From Phascolarctobacterium_A sp034086985 (GTDB lineage Bacteria > Bacillota > Negativicutes > Acidaminococcales > Acidaminococcaceae), in the NCBI GenBank assembly GCA_034086985.1, contig JAXDZG010000012.1, positions 274,468-338,467 on the forward strand: a stretch of 64,000 nt of DNA. The letters run 5' to 3'. Positions 1-6,805 of this stretch are shown here, in pieces (position 1 is the first letter of the stretch; every line of letters starts with the position of its first letter). Below the pieces are notes generated by a model that was not told the DNA's origin, made no database searches, and saw only the letters and a list, made by a program, of their open reading frames with translations. A program made the translations under genes and the position numbers.

Positions 1-129
1 TTCCTCGTCGGTGATTTCGGCAGTGGCTATGTAGTCGCATTTGGGAGAATAATGCAGCACATAGCGCTCGGCGAATTCGCTTTTGCCGCTGCGGGCGCCG
101 CCCGTAACCATGATTAATTTTCCAGCCAT
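1..129 (-). CDS. cobU: Adenosylcobinamide kinase / guanylyltransferase, N-terminal part (cut by window edge)
   Basis: The first 43 codons read on the minus strand from an ATG at 127-129, with a GGGAGG ribosome site at 137-142. The product begins MAGKLIMVTGGARSGKSEFA, and the glycine-rich GGARSGKS is the P-loop of CobU/CobP enzymes. These enzymes phosphorylate adenosylcobinamide and add GMP during late cobalamin assembly. The cobalamin riboswitch directly upstream supports the call. The rest of the gene lies outside the window. Confidence 0.85.
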   Translation of the reverse strand, partial: MAGKLIMVTGGARSGKSEFAERYVLHYSPKCDYIATAEITDEE

Positions 130-150
130 TTTTGTCCTCCCTTCATGTTA

Positions 151-177
151 AAAAGCCTCCCACTGGTGGCGGGAGGC
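151..177 (-). terminator. Riboswitch-controlled intrinsic terminator before cobU
   Basis: On the minus strand the stem GCCTCCC/GGGAGGC is followed by five T residues, about 20 bases before the cobU start. It lies between the cobalamin riboswitch and the gene, so it probably forms when the aptamer binds ligand and shuts off cobU. Confidence 0.8.
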
Positions 178-224
178 TCCAAAATTGCATATTTTCTATT
201 CAATTGCACACGAAAACCAGCCTA

Positions 225-412
225 TCTCCCGTAGGCCCACGGTTTCGCAACAGGCAGGTCTCCTGGCTTAGCTTCTTCGCCCTCAGCGCCTTCCCAACTT
301 GCGTCAGTGACATAATTGCTTGGGCTCCACTTACAGTAGCGGGACTGCTCCGGATTCACACCGGATTCCCTTTTCAGCGTTGACCATTACAGTCATTGCA
401 CCTGTCAAAAAT
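225..412 (-). promoter_or_regulatory. Cobalamin riboswitch upstream of cobU
   Basis: The minus strand carries the conserved blocks of the B12 class in order: a GGGAATCCGGTGTGAATCC-type segment near 350-371, the B12 box core GCAGTCCCGCTACTGTAA near 334-351, and AGCCAGGAGACCTGCC near 253-268. A terminator hairpin follows before cobU, so control by transcription attenuation is likely. The plus-strand open frame over this region is only a shadow. Confidence 0.93.
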
Positions 413-498
413 TTTCCAATTATCCATATTCTACACGCTTGGCTTTTTTCCTGCTAGGATGAAAGAAAATTGTCACGGATACTATCATCTTCTTACTT

Positions 499-1269
499 CT
501 ATTTTGTAATAGTCCCATGCTTTATATGTACATCTTTTCCATTTTCTCTACAAAAATTCAATACTATCTCAGCCTGTTCATTATAAAACTTCTTATGCTC
601 AACATAAGCTGTAATAGCTTTTGAATAGTTTGTGCGACCAAAAATAATTTTGTCCACAAAAGATACCCTATTTAATATCTCATTTAAATCTTGCTCAATC
701 AAATTAGGAGTGGGGTATGGCTCTATACTTACCCAAGTCTTACATCCAGCATTATGCAAATTCTCTAAAGCTGTAATTCTTTGCTCATAAGGAGCTGCCC
801 CAGGCTCGATAGCCTCTCTATACTTTTCATTTAAGGATATTAAAGTGATACCGTACATATTAGACTTGGAGTATTGAGCTAATTCAATTGGCAGCAACCC
901 CTTGGTTAACACTGTACATGGAATTCCATAATTATTAATCAGTTTTATCGCTCTCATGCTCATTTGAGCTATATCATCATACTGATACATGAAAGGATCA
1001 GTTGTAAAGCATAGATGCACTGATTTGATTTTGTTTATAAGCTTAGGTAGTTCTACTTTTAACAAATCCAAAGTATTGCTTACTAGACAAGGCTGAATCC
1101 ATTCCTCATATGTTTTTACCTGTCCAAACCTCTTCTTCAGCAAAAAAGCATAGCAAGGATATTTACAACCATGTGAGCATCCCTGTACATGATTCATTGT
1201 ATAATCACCATACTCTACACCTGTTTTATAAAGCATGGTCTTTCTCTCAATAGTATTCAAACGCTTCAC
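499..1269 (-). CDS. Radical-SAM-like protein with three-cysteine motif, partner of TcmP
   Basis: 256 residues from a GTG at 1269 with a G-rich ribosome site; an ATG at 1236 is an alternative start. Near residues 31-39 the motif CSHGCKYPC gives a CX3CX3C spacing, a variant of the radical-SAM iron-sulfur motif, in a context like that of DNA-photolyase-type (SplB-like) and phage Gp37/Gp68 proteins. It probably holds a 4Fe-4S cluster and uses SAM, but the substrate is unknown. It lies 18 bases downstream of tcmP on the same strand, so the two form an operon. The pairing of such three-Cys proteins with TcmP is a recognised genome pattern of unknown function. Confidence 0.72.
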   Translation of the reverse strand: MKRLNTIERKTMLYKTGVEYGDYTMNHVQGCSHGCKYPCYAFLLKKRFGQVKTYEEWIQPCLVSNTLDLLKVELPKLINKIKSVHLCFTTDPFMYQYDDIAQMSMRAIKLINNYGIPCTVLTKGLLPIELAQYSKSNMYGITLISLNEKYREAIEPGAAPYEQRITALENLHNAGCKTWVSIEPYPTPNLIEQDLNEILNRVSFVDKIIFGRTNYSKAITAYVEHKKFYNEQAEIVLNFCRENGKDVHIKHGTITK

Positions 1270-1287
1270 CTTGCCCCCATTAAACTA

Positions 1288-2130
1288 TTACCTACTTAGT
1301 ATATCACTTGCAATTCTCATTGCCAAGTCTATGGCTTTCTTACTTTTGTTCGATACAGCAAAACATAACAAAAAAAGCGGAGAATTGGTAGAGTTATAAA
1401 AAACCCTTGGGTTTTTAGAAACAGCAGGAAAAATGGTCTCTAATCTTTCAATAATATATCCTTTTAATTCATTCGTATCCACATCTTTGATATATTGTTC
1501 TTTTTCTTCATCAAACAAAGATATTTGAGGATCGGGCTTGTAAAAAAAATCATACCAATCCGAACAACCTAAAACACTGTCTATCTTTTTGCGCCAAGAT
1601 TCAACTATTTCTCCATCTCTGGTTAACATCCTATTTAAAGCTGAAAAAGGAAATAAATACCAAACATCAATGGCATAAGTCTTAGAAACATTTACTAGTG
1701 TTGACCAATCAAACTGTGTCGCATAAGGATCAATAAAAAGTAACCCCCTGCTACTTCCCCAATTAACTCTATTAATTATATAGTTTAATAATTCGTTAGC
1801 ATCCCCGCGCAAACAAACAACCTTATGTTCTAATTCAGGAAATTCCTCTCTTATCATTTTCTTGAGTTCCAAATACTTATGATAGTCTTGTTCAACAAAA
1901 AAATATTTATCAAATTTAGGAGAAGAGGATAAAGCAATTCTAGCTGATCCATCTAACAATTTTCCGTCTTTTGTATAGATAGTTCCAGTACCAGCAAAAG
2001 CATCTATATAAACTTTTGAAAAATTTTGTTCTTTTAACGCCATAATATATGCTCTTAAATATTTTTCAAAAATATTAAGCTTCTTCTCTGTCCAATCTCC
2101 TCCGAAGATTTGAGAATTCTTGTTTGCCAT
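1288..2130 (-). CDS. tcmP: Three-Cys-motif partner protein TcmP
   Basis: 280 residues from an ATG at 2130 with a GTGAGGT ribosome site. The N-terminal pattern GGDWTEKKLNIFEKYLRAYI followed by YIDAFAGTG fits TcmP. The FAGTG loop and a later LLFIDPYATQFDW segment resemble the SAM-binding loop and the DPPY-like motif of Rossmann methyltransferases, so a methyltransferase-like role is plausible but unproven. Upstream are a TTGTTT / TATACT promoter and the accessory region. Family membership is fairly secure; the function is unknown. Confidence 0.85.
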   Translation of the reverse strand: MANKNSQIFGGDWTEKKLNIFEKYLRAYIMALKEQNFSKVYIDAFAGTGTIYTKDGKLLDGSARIALSSSPKFDKYFFVEQDYHKYLELKKMIREEFPELEHKVVCLRGDANELLNYIINRVNWGSSRGLLFIDPYATQFDWSTLVNVSKTYAIDVWYLFPFSALNRMLTRDGEIVESWRKKIDSVLGCSDWYDFFYKPDPQISLFDEEKEQYIKDVDTNELKGYIIERLETIFPAVSKNPRVFYNSTNSPLFLLCFAVSNKSKKAIDLAMRIASDILSR

Positions 2131-2168
2131 ATACAATACCTCACTTTCTCTAAGGAACCTTCAAAACA

Positions 2169-2197
2169 AGTATATCACAAAGAATTATACAAAACAA
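2169..2197 (-). promoter_or_regulatory. Promoter of the tcmP operon
   Basis: On the minus strand TTGTTT (2192-2197) and TATACT (2169-2174) are separated by 17 bases, about 40 bases upstream of the tcmP start. Confidence 0.5.
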
Positions 2198-2486
2198 GCG
2201 TTTTTAACACGAACAAAAAGTGAAATATTATTTTTTTGGGCAACATATTACCAATAAAGCTAACGACAATACTCGATAATGAGTATTGACACTAAAATGC
2301 CCCTCAAGAACATTATTCAAGCTGTTTTATCTTAATTGGCAACTGCAGTAAGGAGATCTTCTCCCCAGTGTTAATATAGTGCAGGATGCACATGCAAACT
2401 CAAATGTCAGTAATCAACTGAGTCCAGATAGAATATTTATCAACTTGAAACACTTATTTTCTGCCGCTAAAAAGAGTTTTCAATAA
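2198..2486. other. Intergenic stretch with no supported gene
   Basis: No convincing gene is present. A plus-strand frame stays open from 2352 to a stop at 2484-2486 (about 44 codons) but has no ribosome site or good start, and may be a decayed gene end. An 18-codon ATG frame near 2279 is equally unsupported. Confidence 0.4.
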
Positions 2487-2578
2487 AAAGAAACCCCATC
2501 CCAAACTTGGTCCATGCGGGATGGGGCTCTTCTCCATAACGTGAGGCCAACCCACCTTGTGGGCGGTTGTCCTTTTAT
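2487..2578 (-). ncRNA. Candidate small structured RNA
   Basis: A good minus-strand promoter lies just upstream (2583-2611). The predicted transcript of about 90 bases would contain an imperfect hairpin at 2545-2572 with core CCCAC/GTGGG, then a perfect nine-base stem CCCCATCCC/GGGATGGGG at 2494-2526, then a T-rich tail. Promoter, two hairpins and terminator-like end together suggest a free-standing RNA. It also contains a 27-codon ATG frame (MEKSPIPHG...) without a clear ribosome site, so a short peptide or type I toxin cannot be excluded. It matches no RNA family known to me. Confidence 0.45.
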
Positions 2579-2582
2579 GTGT

Positions 2583-2611
2583 ATTTTACCACATAATTAG
2601 GATTTTCACAA
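2583..2611 (-). promoter_or_regulatory. Promoter of the candidate small RNA
   Basis: TTGTGA (2606-2611) and TAAAAT (2583-2588) on the minus strand have a 17-base spacer. The inverted repeat TATGTG/CACATA overlaps the -10 region (2576-2595) and could be an operator. Confidence 0.45.
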
Positions 2612-2655
2612 GTAAAACCTAAATAATAGTTTACCCTTTTATCTTTTCATCTCTA

Positions 2656-2677
2656 CTCCCACTCAGGGAGCTTTTTT
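2656..2677 (+). terminator. Plus-strand intrinsic terminator, family copy 1
   Basis: CTCCC-ACTCA-GGGAG followed by six T residues. It resembles the three hairpins at 3791, 4497 and 5064. No plus-strand gene ends here; it abuts the 3' end of the XRE gene, which reads the other way. Confidence 0.6.
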
Positions 2678-2678
2678 A

Positions 2679-3002
2679 TTATGCATGCTTTTCCTTAAGC
2701 ATATTCAATGCTTCGATCATATCGCTCAATGTCACTACTGGCTCGCCGCTAGCGCCAACACTACTGCCGCTGGCTGCCTTAATATCTTTGTCAATATCTA
2801 TGAAGAAGTCGGACATCTTCACCTCTAGCAAGTCCCTTAAGGCAAACAGATTCTCCAAGGTTACATGGCTACGACCACCCTCAATATTACTGAGATGCGA
2901 TTGACTGATGCCTATCAATTTCGCGGCTTGGCTCTGCCCCAGCCCCCTTTGCATACGCAGAGCTCTAATCCTCTGCCCTACTATTACATTCCTGTCTAAC
3001 AT
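2679..3002 (-). CDS. XRE-family helix-turn-helix regulator
   Basis: 107 residues, ATG at 3002 with an AAGGAGCAAGG-type ribosome site. Residues 8-63 form a Cro/CI helix-turn-helix, with the recognition helix around SQSHLSNIEGGRSHVT and the usual LFALRDLLEVKMSDFF ending. The C-terminal 40 residues hold a short linker and a helix. It lies opposite and next to the plus-strand toxin-antitoxin genes. It probably represses its own promoter or that of the nucleotidyltransferase unit, but the sequence does not show which. Confidence 0.85.
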   Translation of the reverse strand: MLDRNVIVGQRIRALRMQRGLGQSQAAKLIGISQSHLSNIEGGRSHVTLENLFALRDLLEVKMSDFFIDIDKDIKAASGSSVGASGEPVVTLSDMIEALNMLKEKHA

Positions 3003-3086
3003 TTTCCTTGCTCCTTTGTATGTAAAACTAAATTATTAACATAGGTTGCTACAATCCTTGCATTCCAACGCAATAGGTATCTTAAT

Positions 3087-3126
3087 TTGACATTCAATCA
3101 TTCTTATATTACAATTAACTTGAATG
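3087..3126 (+). promoter_or_regulatory. Promoter and possible operator of the nucleotidyltransferase-HEPN unit
   Basis: TTGACA (3087-3092) and TACAAT (3110-3115) have a 17-base spacer. The inverted repeat CATTCAA (3091-3097) / TTGAATG (3120-3126) flanks the -10 box and is a plausible repressor site. Confidence 0.65.
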
Positions 3127-3149
3127 AAAATTTGAAAGGATGTGATGCT

Positions 3150-3488
3150 ATGTGTACTCAACAAGCTCTTGACAAAATAGCCCACGAACTGAAAACTGAA
3201 GCATTGCTCCTCTTCCCTAACATTCACAAAATTATTCTCTATGGCTCTTATGCTAGAGGTGATAATACTCCTGAATCCGATGTTGATATCATGATCATTA
3301 TTGATGACTCAGAGGATAATGTCCTTAAATATCGTAATCAGTTCAGTAAAATTGCTGCTTTACTTGGAATGAAGTATGATGTCCTGCTATCTGTACTTTT
3401 CCGTGATAAAGGTAACTTCTACAAACGGGCCCAGTACAATCCTTTTTATAAAAACATTGTTAAGGAAGGAGTAGAATGGTATGGATGA
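3150..3488 (+). CDS. Minimal nucleotidyltransferase (MNT), antitoxin-type partner of HEPN
   Basis: 112 residues from an ATG at 3150 with an AAAGGA ribosome site; an upstream in-frame extension lacks one and would run into the promoter. The motif GSYARGDNTPESDVDIMI (near residues 36-53) is the GSx10DxD active site of the Pol-beta-like nucleotidyltransferase fold. In known MntA-HepT pairs this enzyme AMPylates and silences the HEPN ribonuclease. The HEPN gene overlaps its 3' end by eight bases, showing translational coupling. Confidence 0.85.
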   Translation: MCTQQALDKIAHELKTEALLLFPNIHKIILYGSYARGDNTPESDVDIMIIIDDSEDNVLKYRNQFSKIAALLGMKYDVLLSVLFRDKGNFYKRAQYNPFYKNIVKEGVEWYG

Positions 3489-3738
3489 AGCGCATAAATC
3501 CCTATCAAAGCATAGATATGAACAGGCTTTAACATCTCTATCTTCAGCTAATTTACTCATCCAACACGGAGATTATGAAGGTGCTGCCAATAGAACTTAT
3601 TACGCAGTTTTTCATGGCATGCGTAGTATCCTTGCTTTAGAAGAAAAGGACTTCAGCAAACATTCTGCAGATTTGACTAAAAAGCTCTTGGCCCTTCATA
3701 GGACCAACGATCTTAATCGTGCTATTGAAGATGAATAA
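3481..3738 (+). CDS. HEPN-domain toxin, shortened
   Basis: 85 residues, ATG at 3481. The N-terminal two-thirds is a clear HEPN four-helix start: YEQALTSLSSANLLIQHG followed by AANRTYYAVFHGMRSIL. Known family members are around 130 residues and carry the ribonuclease motif Rx4-6H in the C-terminal third, which is missing. The TAA at 3736-3738 is followed by 12 more in-frame codons to a TAG at 3775. The C-terminal portion after about residue 72 does not look like HEPN, so a deletion or recombination joined it to foreign sequence. It is probably a crippled toxin. Confidence 0.75.
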   Translation: MDEAHKSLSKHRYEQALTSLSSANLLIQHGDYEGAANRTYYAVFHGMRSILALEEKDFSKHSADLTKKLLALHRTNDLNRAIEDE

Positions 3739-3790
3739 TACCGCGACCAGCTCATGAAGGAGCTAGCAATCCAATAGCCTTCTCCCTAAA

Positions 3791-3812
3791 CTCCCCGTCA
3801 GGGGAGGTTTTT
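3791..3812 (+). terminator. Intrinsic terminator, family copy 2
   Basis: CTCCCC-GTCA-GGGGAG followed by G and a T run. It ends the nucleotidyltransferase-HEPN unit. The same hairpin recurs at 4497 and 5064. Confidence 0.9.
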
Positions 3813-3826
3813 TATTATATTCCATC

Positions 3827-3855
3827 TTGATATACGTGTTTACACGTGTTATAAT
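3827..3855 (+). promoter_or_regulatory. hicAB promoter with operator in the spacer
   Basis: TTGATA (3827-3832) and TATAAT (3850-3855) are 17 bases apart. The spacer contains the inverted repeat ACGTGT-TT-ACACGT (3834-3847), placed so that a bound HicB C-terminal domain would block RNA polymerase. Confidence 0.82.
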
Positions 3856-3874
3856 ATCTATGGGAGGCGATAAT

Positions 3875-4057
3875 TTGAAGCCGAAAGAACTAATGAACAT
3901 TCTTGAAGCTGATGGTTGGCGGCTGATTAGAGTGCGTGGTTCACACCATATGTACAGACATCCTAATAAACCCGGCATGCTGATCGTGCCCTTTCATAAC
4001 AATGATATGAGACCAGGCACAGTTAACCAAATCCTAAAAGACGCAGGGATGAAATAA
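3875..4057 (+). CDS. hicA: HicA toxin (mRNA interferase)
   Basis: 60 residues. The start is a TTG at 3875, five to ten bases after GGGAGG (3862-3867); upstream in-frame starts would lie inside the promoter. The sequence LKPKELMNILEADGWRL followed by RGSHHMYRHP shows the HicA dsRBD-like fold with the catalytic histidine in GSHH. HicA cleaves mRNA until bound by HicB. hicB follows after 34 bases in the usual order. Confidence 0.92.
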   Translation: MKPKELMNILEADGWRLIRVRGSHHMYRHPNKPGMLIVPFHNNDMRPGTVNQILKDAGMK

Positions 4058-4091
4058 GCCCTGCGTTCTAATGATGAAGGAGGCATCTCAA

Positions 4092-4487
4092 ATGGAAAAA
4101 CGCATTTATCCTGCAATATTTCATAAAGAAGAAGTCGGTGGCTATTCTGTAACATTTCCTGACCTTCCTGGTTGCAATACAGAAGGTATGGACCTAGCAG
4201 ATGCCCTTTATATGGCGCAGGACGCCTTAGGCTTATACCTTTACTCTTTAAAGGAAGACAAGCTTCCTCTTCCACCGTCTATGCGTCCAGAGGCTTTAAT
4301 CTTAGACAAGGACAGCTTTGTTACATTAGTAGAATGGGATGAAGAAGCTTATCTGCGCCGTACTAGTAATAAGGCTGTCAAGAAGACGCTCACTATCCCT
4401 GAATGGATGAATACTCTTGCTGAAGAGAAAAACATCAATTTTAGCAAAACCCTACAAGAAGCTTTATTAGAAAAATTGGAAGCTTAA
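4092..4487 (+). CDS. hicB: HicB antitoxin
   Basis: 131 residues from an ATG at 4092 behind AAGGAGG (4077-4083). The N-terminal part (IYPAIFHKEEVGGYSVTFPDLPGC, quoted in parts) is the partially degraded RNase H-like HicB fold that neutralises HicA. The C-terminal part, VKKTLTIPEWMNTLAEEKN and following, is a ribbon-helix-helix/Arc-type DNA-binding domain that likely binds the operator at 3834-3847. It ends just before a terminator. Confidence 0.92.
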   Translation: MEKRIYPAIFHKEEVGGYSVTFPDLPGCNTEGMDLADALYMAQDALGLYLYSLKEDKLPLPPSMRPEALILDKDSFVTLVEWDEEAYLRRTSNKAVKKTLTIPEWMNTLAEEKNINFSKTLQEALLEKLEA

Positions 4488-4496
4488 CTATTCTTA

Positions 4497-4517
4497 CTCC
4501 CCGTCAGGGGAGTTTTT
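4497..4517 (+). terminator. Intrinsic terminator, family copy 3
   Basis: CTCCCC-GTCA-GGGGAG followed by five T residues, directly after hicB. Confidence 0.92.
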
Positions 4518-4530
4518 GTTTATTATCCCA

Positions 4531-4559
4531 TTGACTATATCACTGTATCGTGATAGAAT
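4531..4559 (+). promoter_or_regulatory. Promoter with operator in the spacer, for the DUF2442-HTH gene
   Basis: TTGACT (4531-4536) and TAGAAT (4554-4559) are 17 bases apart. The inverted repeat TATCAC-TGTATC-GTGATA (4538-4555) fills the spacer. The layout matches that of both hicAB promoters, suggesting autoregulation by the encoded HTH protein. Confidence 0.78.
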
Positions 4560-4585
4560 AAGATAGGAGTAAAGGATGTGATTTT

Positions 4586-5035
4586 ATGTTCCATAAAGTA
4601 AAGGCTGTTAACGCCTTAGATAATTACTGTTTGAGCATTCAATTCTCAGAAGGTGTAACTAAAATTTATGATGCCTCTCAGCTGTTCGATAAGTGGGACA
4701 CCTTTAACTCTTTAAAGGACAACCCCACCCTATTCAATAATGTGCAAGTAGATGTTGGTGGCTACGGCATAATCTGGAATGATGAATTGGACATCTCTTG
4801 CGATGAGCTCTACGCCAATGGCACCATCATTAAAACACCATTTGATGGCCTTATGTCATTTAATGATGCTACTACCCTGTGGGGCTTAAATGAGAGCACA
4901 CTGCGCAAGGCCATCAGCTATGGCAAGCTTGTCAACGGCGTGGATGTTTGCAAATTTGGTAAACAATGGGTTATCTCCATGGAAGCAATGAAACGAGAAT
5001 ACGGCGAACCAAAACCGAAGCATGCTGCGGTATAA
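4586..5035 (+). CDS. DUF2442 domain protein with C-terminal helix-turn-helix
   Basis: 149 residues, ATG at 4586 behind AAAGGATG. Residues 1-85 match DUF2442 (FHKVKAVNALDNYCLSIQF start, then WNDELDISCDELYANG). Residues 90-140 (FNDATTLWGLNESTLRKAI and FGKQWVISMEAMKREYG) form a helix-turn-helix resembling those that end small regulatory or antitoxin proteins. No toxin partner follows; a terminator does. It may be an orphan antitoxin or self-repressing regulator. The domain calls are firm, the role is not. Confidence 0.75.
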   Translation: MFHKVKAVNALDNYCLSIQFSEGVTKIYDASQLFDKWDTFNSLKDNPTLFNNVQVDVGGYGIIWNDELDISCDELYANGTIIKTPFDGLMSFNDATTLWGLNESTLRKAISYGKLVNGVDVCKFGKQWVISMEAMKREYGEPKPKHAAV

Positions 5036-5063
5036 TTATTATTGGCCTCTATCAGCCCTAAAA

Positions 5064-5085
5064 CTCCCCGTCAGGGGAGTTTTTT
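5064..5085 (+). terminator. Intrinsic terminator, family copy 4
   Basis: CTCCCC-GTCA-GGGGAG followed by six T residues, after the DUF2442-HTH gene. Between here and 5345 only a hydrophobic TTG-started frame (5133-5330) without a ribosome site is seen. Confidence 0.92.
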
Positions 5086-5345
5086 ATTGCTCTCAACACC
5101 CTCTTTACCCCATATAATCACTGTCGTGTTTTTTGGAAAATATTTTAAAGATATGTTTGCTATTTTTGATTAGCTCATTTTGTATCTTAATCTATGTCAT
5201 TTTTTGTTATATCGCGATAAAGTGTAAAGTTTTAGCACTTTATATCTTTATTTTTACTATATTCCTACTGACAATTTATCTATCGCGTTTCGTTACCGAA
5301 AAAAAGGTTGTCCACTGTTACATCATTTAGAAAACATGCTAATCT

Positions 5346-5804
5346 CTATTTTGTCTGCAGCTCTATAATATCTTTCAACAAGCTTATGCATCTATACATC
5401 CCAACTGAAGATATTATAATGCACCACAAAACTACATAAATTGTATATACCTTTATCCCATTGAACTCATTTAACACCAAGGCAATAGTACACAGTAATG
5501 TACCTAATGCTAGTCGCTCAATGCATGATATGAACATATAAAAGATATCCTTATAATATTCACTTAAGGCCACAAAGCGAAACTTAATTGACTTTTCCAT
5601 TGTCAGCAATACTGATAATCCTGTAATGACAATACCAGTTAAAGCCCCCAATATCTGAGCCACAGTCGTATAAAATGCTGGTAGGACATTAGATGTAGCA
5701 TTATATAAGCACATATCTAATCCAAAAAAGTGGAATATACCAGCCAAAATACCTAAGAAAACCATGCTGATTTGGGCGTCAAAATCATCGAATAGCGCTT
5801 TCAT
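5346..5804 (-). CDS. Small membrane protein of unknown function, last gene of a three-gene operon
   Basis: 152 residues, ATG at 5804. About four hydrophobic helices are visible: near residues 14-28, 42-66, 88-110 and 120-142. A charged loop of about 20 residues (EKSIKFRFVALSEYYKD) sits between the second and third. There is no signal peptide and no family I recognise. It starts one base after the upstream gene stops, so the two are translationally coupled. A multi-helix membrane protein next to a larger soluble one recalls two-gene phage-defence layouts such as Kiwa, but no homology is claimed. Confidence 0.7.
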   Translation of the reverse strand: MKALFDDFDAQISMVFLGILAGIFHFFGLDMCLYNATSNVLPAFYTTVAQILGALTGIVITGLSVLLTMEKSIKFRFVALSEYYKDIFYMFISCIERLALGTLLCTIALVLNEFNGIKVYTIYVVLWCIIISSVGMYRCISLLKDIIELQTK

Positions 5805-5805
5805 A

Positions 5806-6780
5806 CTATTCCAATCCTTCCACTACTAAGCTGACTTTACATTCTTCAAAAGCGACCTCAATTGCTCTGTATGCACTATAGGGGTTTATAGTTCTGCTTT
5901 TTCCTGTTTCTAATTCAACATCTGCAGAGACACAGAGTTGTTCTTCTATCAAATTGACAGTTCTGTAGCTATCTTCATCTTTAAATGACACCTTGCAGCT
6001 ATTAATACCAGGAATCTTCTTGGTCTTTGCATCACGACAACCAAAAAATCTTGGCCAATTAAAAATTTTCGATCCAAATGACTTCTTAGTACGAGGCTTT
6101 CTTCGCAACACTATTTCGACGTCCTCAACATCTCCAAAATCTAGCCCTGCTTTAATAGCACTTTTCATACCTTGGTGAAGTTGCTCCAATGAGTACAACG
6201 CATCTGATGTCGCCCTAATGGATAACATCGTTAACGGCAACTCATCTTTCATTAAAAGGTTACACCATTCCTTTGTTATTACTGGCTCCATTTCGAAAAA
6301 TGTAATATAAGGATGCAGTTTTTCCATTAGGTAGTCTCCTAAGCCTTTACTCTTGCTACCATGATAGTTAAACTCCATTCCTATTACTTTTTTGGTATAG
6401 AAGAATACAAAATGGGTTATTTCTGCAATACCAGAACCTTCTTCTAAGTCTATATTACTTAAGTTGCCATCCTTTTCAATTTCCGGAAAGGCATCTCTTC
6501 TACAAAGAACCAGCCTGCCTTCTATCTGGCCTCTCTTTTCATCAATACTGTCAACCTTCATCATTAAATCAGTATTGTCCCTTAATCTGAGGTAACGACT
6601 CTCATTAGATATCCCATTTAAATCGTAGGGAAGCTTATCTATTTTTCTAAATCCTTCTACTACTGCATTTGCAATATCTAACTTATTCGTTAAATATATA
6701 ATGCTTTCTTGGCCATCGGATTTATACTTTTTGCCTAAAGTCACAGTATAGAATTTTATGTTTCGATTAACCTTTCCCAT
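5806..6780 (-). CDS. Uncharacterised 324-residue soluble protein
   Basis: ATG at 6780 with a weak AGAGGT ribosome site. No signal peptide or membrane helix. The N-terminal part (NIKFYTVTLGKK) looks like a beta strand start, and the middle has ITHFVFFYTKKVIGMEFNY followed by a glycine-rich HGSKSKGLGDYL. A basic stretch near residues 225-245 (RRKPRTKK) could bind nucleic acid or lipid. I recognise no catalytic motif. It lies between a 74-residue protein upstream and a membrane protein downstream in one operon, suggesting a three-part system. The function is unknown; a defence role is inference from setting only. Confidence 0.7.
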   Translation of the reverse strand: MGKVNRNIKFYTVTLGKKYKSDGQESIIYLTNKLDIANAVVEGFRKIDKLPYDLNGISNESRYLRLRDNTDLMMKVDSIDEKRGQIEGRLVLCRRDAFPEIEKDGNLSNIDLEEGSGIAEITHFVFFYTKKVIGMEFNYHGSKSKGLGDYLMEKLHPYITFFEMEPVITKEWCNLLMKDELPLTMLSIRATSDALYSLEQLHQGMKSAIKAGLDFGDVEDVEIVLRRKPRTKKSFGSKIFNWPRFFGCRDAKTKKIPGINSCKVSFKDEDSYRTVNLIEEQLCVSADVELETGKSRTINPYSAYRAIEVAFEECKVSLVVEGLE

Positions 6781-6805
6781 AATATTGACCTCTACAATTA
6801 AACAA

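Noticed and set aside
132..383. Plus-strand frame of 83 codons
   Set aside because: It lies antisense over the cobalamin riboswitch and terminator and has no family resemblance.
2279..2486. Possible CRISPR-like or cassette attachment site in the intergenic region
   Set aside because: No regular direct repeats with spacers and no integron-type attachment core could be found.
3036..3227. Minus-strand 63-codon frame
   Set aside because: It is a shadow across the nucleotidyltransferase start and its promoter.
5133..5330. Hydrophobic 65-codon frame on the plus strand
   Set aside because: It starts with TTG, has no ribosome site, and its hydrophobic look follows from AT-rich DNA; a real small membrane protein cannot be fully excluded.
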